Origin: Acetobacteraceae bacterium
GTDB lineage: Bacteria; Pseudomonadota; Alphaproteobacteria; Acetobacterales; Acetobacteraceae
Length of the DNA: 17,530 bases
Direction: 5' to 3'
Assembly (NCBI GenBank): GCA_003133265.1
Contig: PKWQ01000448.1
Location: 346 to 17,875 of the forward strand
Both the position numbers and the translations under genes were made by a program. The stretch's first letter is position 1. The number at the start of each line of letters is the position of its first letter. The notes under the pieces are model-generated. The model was not told where the DNA came from and ran no database searches. It saw only the letters and a program-made list of their open reading frames with translations. Positions 15,305 through 17,530 of the stretch are shown one piece after another.

Positions 15305-16615
15305 TCAGGGGCTCACCGCGACCGTGCGCGGCTGTCTGCGGCCGATCACCAGCACGCTGATCGTACCAACAGCCGCCACGGCGGCGATCGGCATGATCGC
15401 CAGCGGGAAGCTGCCGGTCTCGGCCTGGATCCAGCCGATCAGGTAGTTGAAGACGAAACCGGCCAGATTACCCAGCGCGTTGATCTGCGCCAGACCCGCG
15501 GCGGCGGACGCGGTACCAAGCCACTCCGACGACAACGCCCAGAACGGACCTTTGCTGGCATAGGTGCCCGCGGCGATCAGCGTCAGCAGCGGGATCATCA
15601 GCCATAGCTGCCCTATCGCCCAGAACGTCGCCAGCATCGCCAGCACCATCCAGCCCAGCGGCAAGGCGTTGTGCCACACGCGCTCTCCGGTGCGGTCCGA
15701 ATTACGCCCCCACAGAATCATCCAGACGGCGGCGATACCGAACGGCACGGCGTTCACCAGACCCGTGTTGAAATTGCTCAGCCCAAACGACTTGACCAGC
15801 TGCGGCATCCATAGCGCGAGCGCGGTGGAGGCCCCAGCCGCACCCGAGTAAACCAGTGCCATGATCAGCACGTATTTGTTCGACATCACCTTCCAGACGG
15901 ACGGATGGGAGATCCGCGGGGCCCGGCGACGCTCGACCTCCAGCGTGCGGATCAGCCATTGCCGCTGCTCCGGCGCCAGCCAGGAGGCATGCTCGGGACG
16001 ATCGGTCAGCCAGAAATAGGCCACCAGCCCCAGCAGCAAGGTCGGCGCCGCCTCCAGCAGGAATATCCATTGCCAGCCACCGAGGCCGAGCACCCCGCTC
16101 ATGCCCAGGACGGCGCCGGAGATCGGTGAGCCGATGAGTCCCGCCAAGGGAATCGCGACCATGAAGATGCCGACGATCTTGGCGCGATACACCGCCGGGT
16201 ACCAATAGGTCAGAAACAGGATCACGCCGGGAAAGAACCCCGCCTCCGCCGCGCCAAGCAGAAAGCGCAGCACCAGAAAGGCGATCGGTCCGCCGATCAG
16301 CGCGAACGCGGCGGAGATGATGCCCCAGGTGATCATGATGCGCGCGATCCAGGTGCGCGCGCCGAACCGCTGCAGCGCCAGATTGCTGGGCACTTCCAGA
16401 ATGAAGTAGCCAATGAAGAAGATCCCGGCGCCAAGCCCGTAGGTTTTCGGATCGATGCCGACCGCCTTGTTCATCTGCAGCGAGGCAAAGCCGACATTCA
16501 CCCGGTCGATGTAGCAAAGCAGATAGGCTACCAACAGGAACGGCATCAGGCGCCAGGAAACCCGGCGCATCGTGGCTGCTTCGAGGGCTCGGCCCTCGGT
16601 CATCGCGACGGACAT
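15305..16615 (-). CDS. MFS transporter, ACS (anion:cation symporter) family
   Basis: A 436-residue inner-membrane permease with 12 expected helices. The helix-1 motif CYIDRVNVGFASLQMNK (34-50) with Asp37, Arg38 and Asn40 is the signature of the ACS family, which imports organic anions such as tartrate, glucarate, phthalate or allantoate. Further family features are FFIGYFILEVPSNL, FLLGAAEAGFFPGVILFLTYWYP and GGWQWIFLLEA in the first half. The ATG at 16615 follows GGGAGGAAC at good spacing; upstream frame is excluded for that reason. It stands alone, with 127 bases before it and the ABC operon promoter after it. The substrate cannot be told. Confidence 0.93.
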   Translation of the reverse strand: MSVAMTEGRALEAATMRRVSWRLMPFLLVAYLLCYIDRVNVGFASLQMNKAVGIDPKTYGLGAGIFFIGYFILEVPSNLALQRFGARTWIARIMITWGIISAAFALIGGPIAFLVLRFLLGAAEAGFFPGVILFLTYWYPAVYRAKIVGIFMVAIPLAGLIGSPISGAVLGMSGVLGLGGWQWIFLLEAAPTLLLGLVAYFWLTDRPEHASWLAPEQRQWLIRTLEVERRRAPRISHPSVWKVMSNKYVLIMALVYSGAAGASTALALWMPQLVKSFGLSNFNTGLVNAVPFGIAAVWMILWGRNSDRTGERVWHNALPLGWMVLAMLATFWAIGQLWLMIPLLTLIAAGTYASKGPFWALSSEWLGTASAAAGLAQINALGNLAGFVFNYLIGWIQAETGSFPLAIMPIAAVAAVGTISVLVIGRRQPRTVAVSP

Positions 16616-16742
16616 TCTTGTTCCTCCCGCTTTATTGTCACGGAGTGTAACGCGTGTCGGCGCGCGACGCCAGAATTGCATTTCGTGCCGCAAGGACAGC
16701 GTTCCGGCACTTGGGTATCGGTTTGGGATAGCCGGACGGCCC
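16616..16742. other. Intergenic region upstream of the MFS gene
   Basis: This gap should contain the MFS promoter. No strong -35/-10 pair is evident; a minus-strand TTACAC near 16650 is the best -10 candidate. An inverted repeat GTGCCG/CGGCAC (16685-16690 and 16705-16710) with a 14-base loop lies between livF and the MFS gene. It lacks a T-run, so an intrinsic terminator for livF is not supported. Confidence 0.3.
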
Positions 16743-17450
16743 CTATCCGCCGCCGAGATAGGCACTGTGCAGGATGTCGCTGCCGGCGAGTTCTTTCGCC
16801 AGCCCCTCGTGGACGATGCGTCCGGTCGCCATCAGATAGCAACGATCGGCGTGCGCCAGCGCCTTCTCGACCAACTGCTCCACCAGCAGGATCGCCACGC
16901 CGTCGCGGGCGAGCGAACCGGCGACATCGAGAATACGATCGATCACCAGCGGCGCCAGCCCGCCGGACGGTTCGTCCAGCATCAACAGGCGCGGCTCGGC
17001 GATGATGCCCTGGGCAACGGCGAGGATCTGCTGCTGGCCGCCGGACAGGCGCGACGCCGGCTGCTGGCGGCGTTCGGCCAGTTCGGGAAACAACGCATAC
17101 ATCGCCTCCAGCTTGGAGCGATCGCCGCGTCGCGCGCGGGCGTAGGTGCCGATCAGCAGATTGTCCTCGACGGTCAGAGGATGGAAAATGCGATGGCCCT
17201 CCAGCACCTGCACCAGGCCGGCACGGACGATGTCGCGCGGCGTGGCATTGGTGATGTCCTGGCCGGCGAACCGGACCGTTCCGCCGCGCTTGGCGATCAG
17301 GCCGGAGACCGCGTGCAGGGTGGTGCTCTTGCCGGCGCCGTTCGCCCCCAAAAGGGCGACGATCTTCCCCTGGGGAACCTCCAGGGTCAGCCCCTTCAGC
17401 ACCAGGATTACGCGGTTGTAGATGACTTCGGCGTTGTTTATTTTCAGCAT
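16743..17450 (-). CDS. livF: Branched-chain amino acid-type ABC transporter ATPase LivF
   Basis: A 235-residue cytoplasmic ATPase. Walker A is GANGAGKS (35-42), the Q-loop region has VLEGHRIFHPLTVEDNL (81-98), the signature is LSGGQ (135-139), Walker B is LLMLDEP (155-161) and AILLVEQ (186-192) replaces the usual switch His with Gln, as in LivF proteins. YAL(F)PEL-ER and the short length also mark LivF rather than LivG. The ATG at 17450 has GAGG nine bases upstream. The other Liv genes must lie beyond the right edge, so livF is probably the last gene of that operon. Liv-type systems also import amides, urea and aromatic acids, so the substrate is open. Confidence 0.93.
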   Translation of the reverse strand: MLKINNAEVIYNRVILVLKGLTLEVPQGKIVALLGANGAGKSTTLHAVSGLIAKRGGTVRFAGQDITNATPRDIVRAGLVQVLEGHRIFHPLTVEDNLLIGTYARARRGDRSKLEAMYALFPELAERRQQPASRLSGGQQQILAVAQGIIAEPRLLMLDEPSGGLAPLVIDRILDVAGSLARDGVAILLVEQLVEKALAHADRCYLMATGRIVHEGLAKELAGSDILHSAYLGGG

Positions 17451-17477
17451 GGCGTACGACCTCGGCAGTGAAAGGAT

Positions 17478-17505
17478 GGCAGCAGGGAGGGGTATCCCTG
17501 CCGCC
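17478..17505 (-). other. Intercistronic hairpin upstream of livF
   Basis: An 11-base inverted repeat (GGCAGCAGGGA at 17478-17488 and TCCCTGCCGCC at 17495-17505) has one mismatch, which becomes a G-U pair in the minus-strand RNA, and a 6-base loop. It lies 28 bases before the livF start. Immediately further upstream the minus strand has a frame ending WLAL-stop (TAA at 17517-17515), possibly the end of the preceding gene. A stem placed after an upstream stop suggests mRNA protection within the operon. Confidence 0.45.
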
Positions 17506-17514
17506 GATACGGTG

Positions 17515-17529
17515 TTACAGGGCCAGCCA
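17515..17529 (-). CDS. Possible last codons of an upstream gene
   Basis: On the minus strand the codons TGG CTG GCC CTG TAA occupy 17529-17515. Their placement just before a hairpin and livF fits the 3' end of another Liv-type operon gene. Four codons cannot prove this. Confidence 0.25.
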   Translation of the reverse strand, partial: WLAL

Positions 17530-17530
17530 A

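Noticed and set aside
1..17530. CRISPR array, insertion sequence, toxin-antitoxin pair or defence system
   Set aside because: No regularly spaced repeats, transposase motifs, short paired genes or nuclease motifs were seen in any part of the window.

Overview
The window is GC-rich, gene-dense and almost wholly chromosomal housekeeping or accessory metabolism. It looks like an alphaproteobacterium, possibly Acetobacteraceae or another member of Rhodospirillales. The reasons are the base composition, the alphaproteobacterial style of the TRAP, SDR and family-5 ABC proteins, and a tiny MGKGDK..GNREAKKPK protein. The genus is inference. I see no rRNA, tRNA, CRISPR array, insertion sequence, phage gene or integrase.

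Layout, left to right. Nearly all genes are on the minus strand, so operons read right to left. At 1-34 is the first 11 codons of a gene leaving the window, preceded by an exceptionally long Shine-Dalgarno. At 141-1094 is an LLM-class (luciferase-like, TIGR03619-type) oxidoreductase. At 1161-2792 is a polytopic GT-C/ArnT-like membrane protein. At 3025-6754 is a TRAP transporter operon, dctQ-dctM-dctP, followed by an SDR dehydrogenase. At 6960-7100 is a 46-residue basic protein. At 7378-8907, the only plus-strand gene, is another polytopic membrane protein with a C-terminal soluble domain. At 8918-15115 is a complete peptide/opine/sugar-type ABC importer operon, ordered permease B, permease C, ATPase D, ATPase F, solute-binding protein. 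At 15305-16615 is an ACS-family MFS transporter. At 16743-17450 is livF, the end of a branched-chain amino-acid-type ABC operon that continues beyond the right edge.

How it fits together: four unrelated uptake systems (TRAP, Opp/Dpp-type ABC, MFS, Liv-type ABC) sit beside two general oxidoreductases (SDR and LLM). This is the pattern of a nutrient-scavenging, catabolic region. Substrates cannot be read from the sequence. The ABC solute-binding protein is of the long family-5 type, which includes oligosaccharide binders as well as peptide binders.

I do not see a convincing novel system. The points worth a second look are small-scale: an 18-base match to the 16S rRNA tail acting as a ribosome binding site, a triplicated start codon in the second ABC permease gene, a duplicated signal-peptidase site in dctP, a 15-bp coding minisatellite in the GT-C-like gene, hairpins just after dctP and before livF, and a palindrome next to a predicted promoter of the ABC operon.
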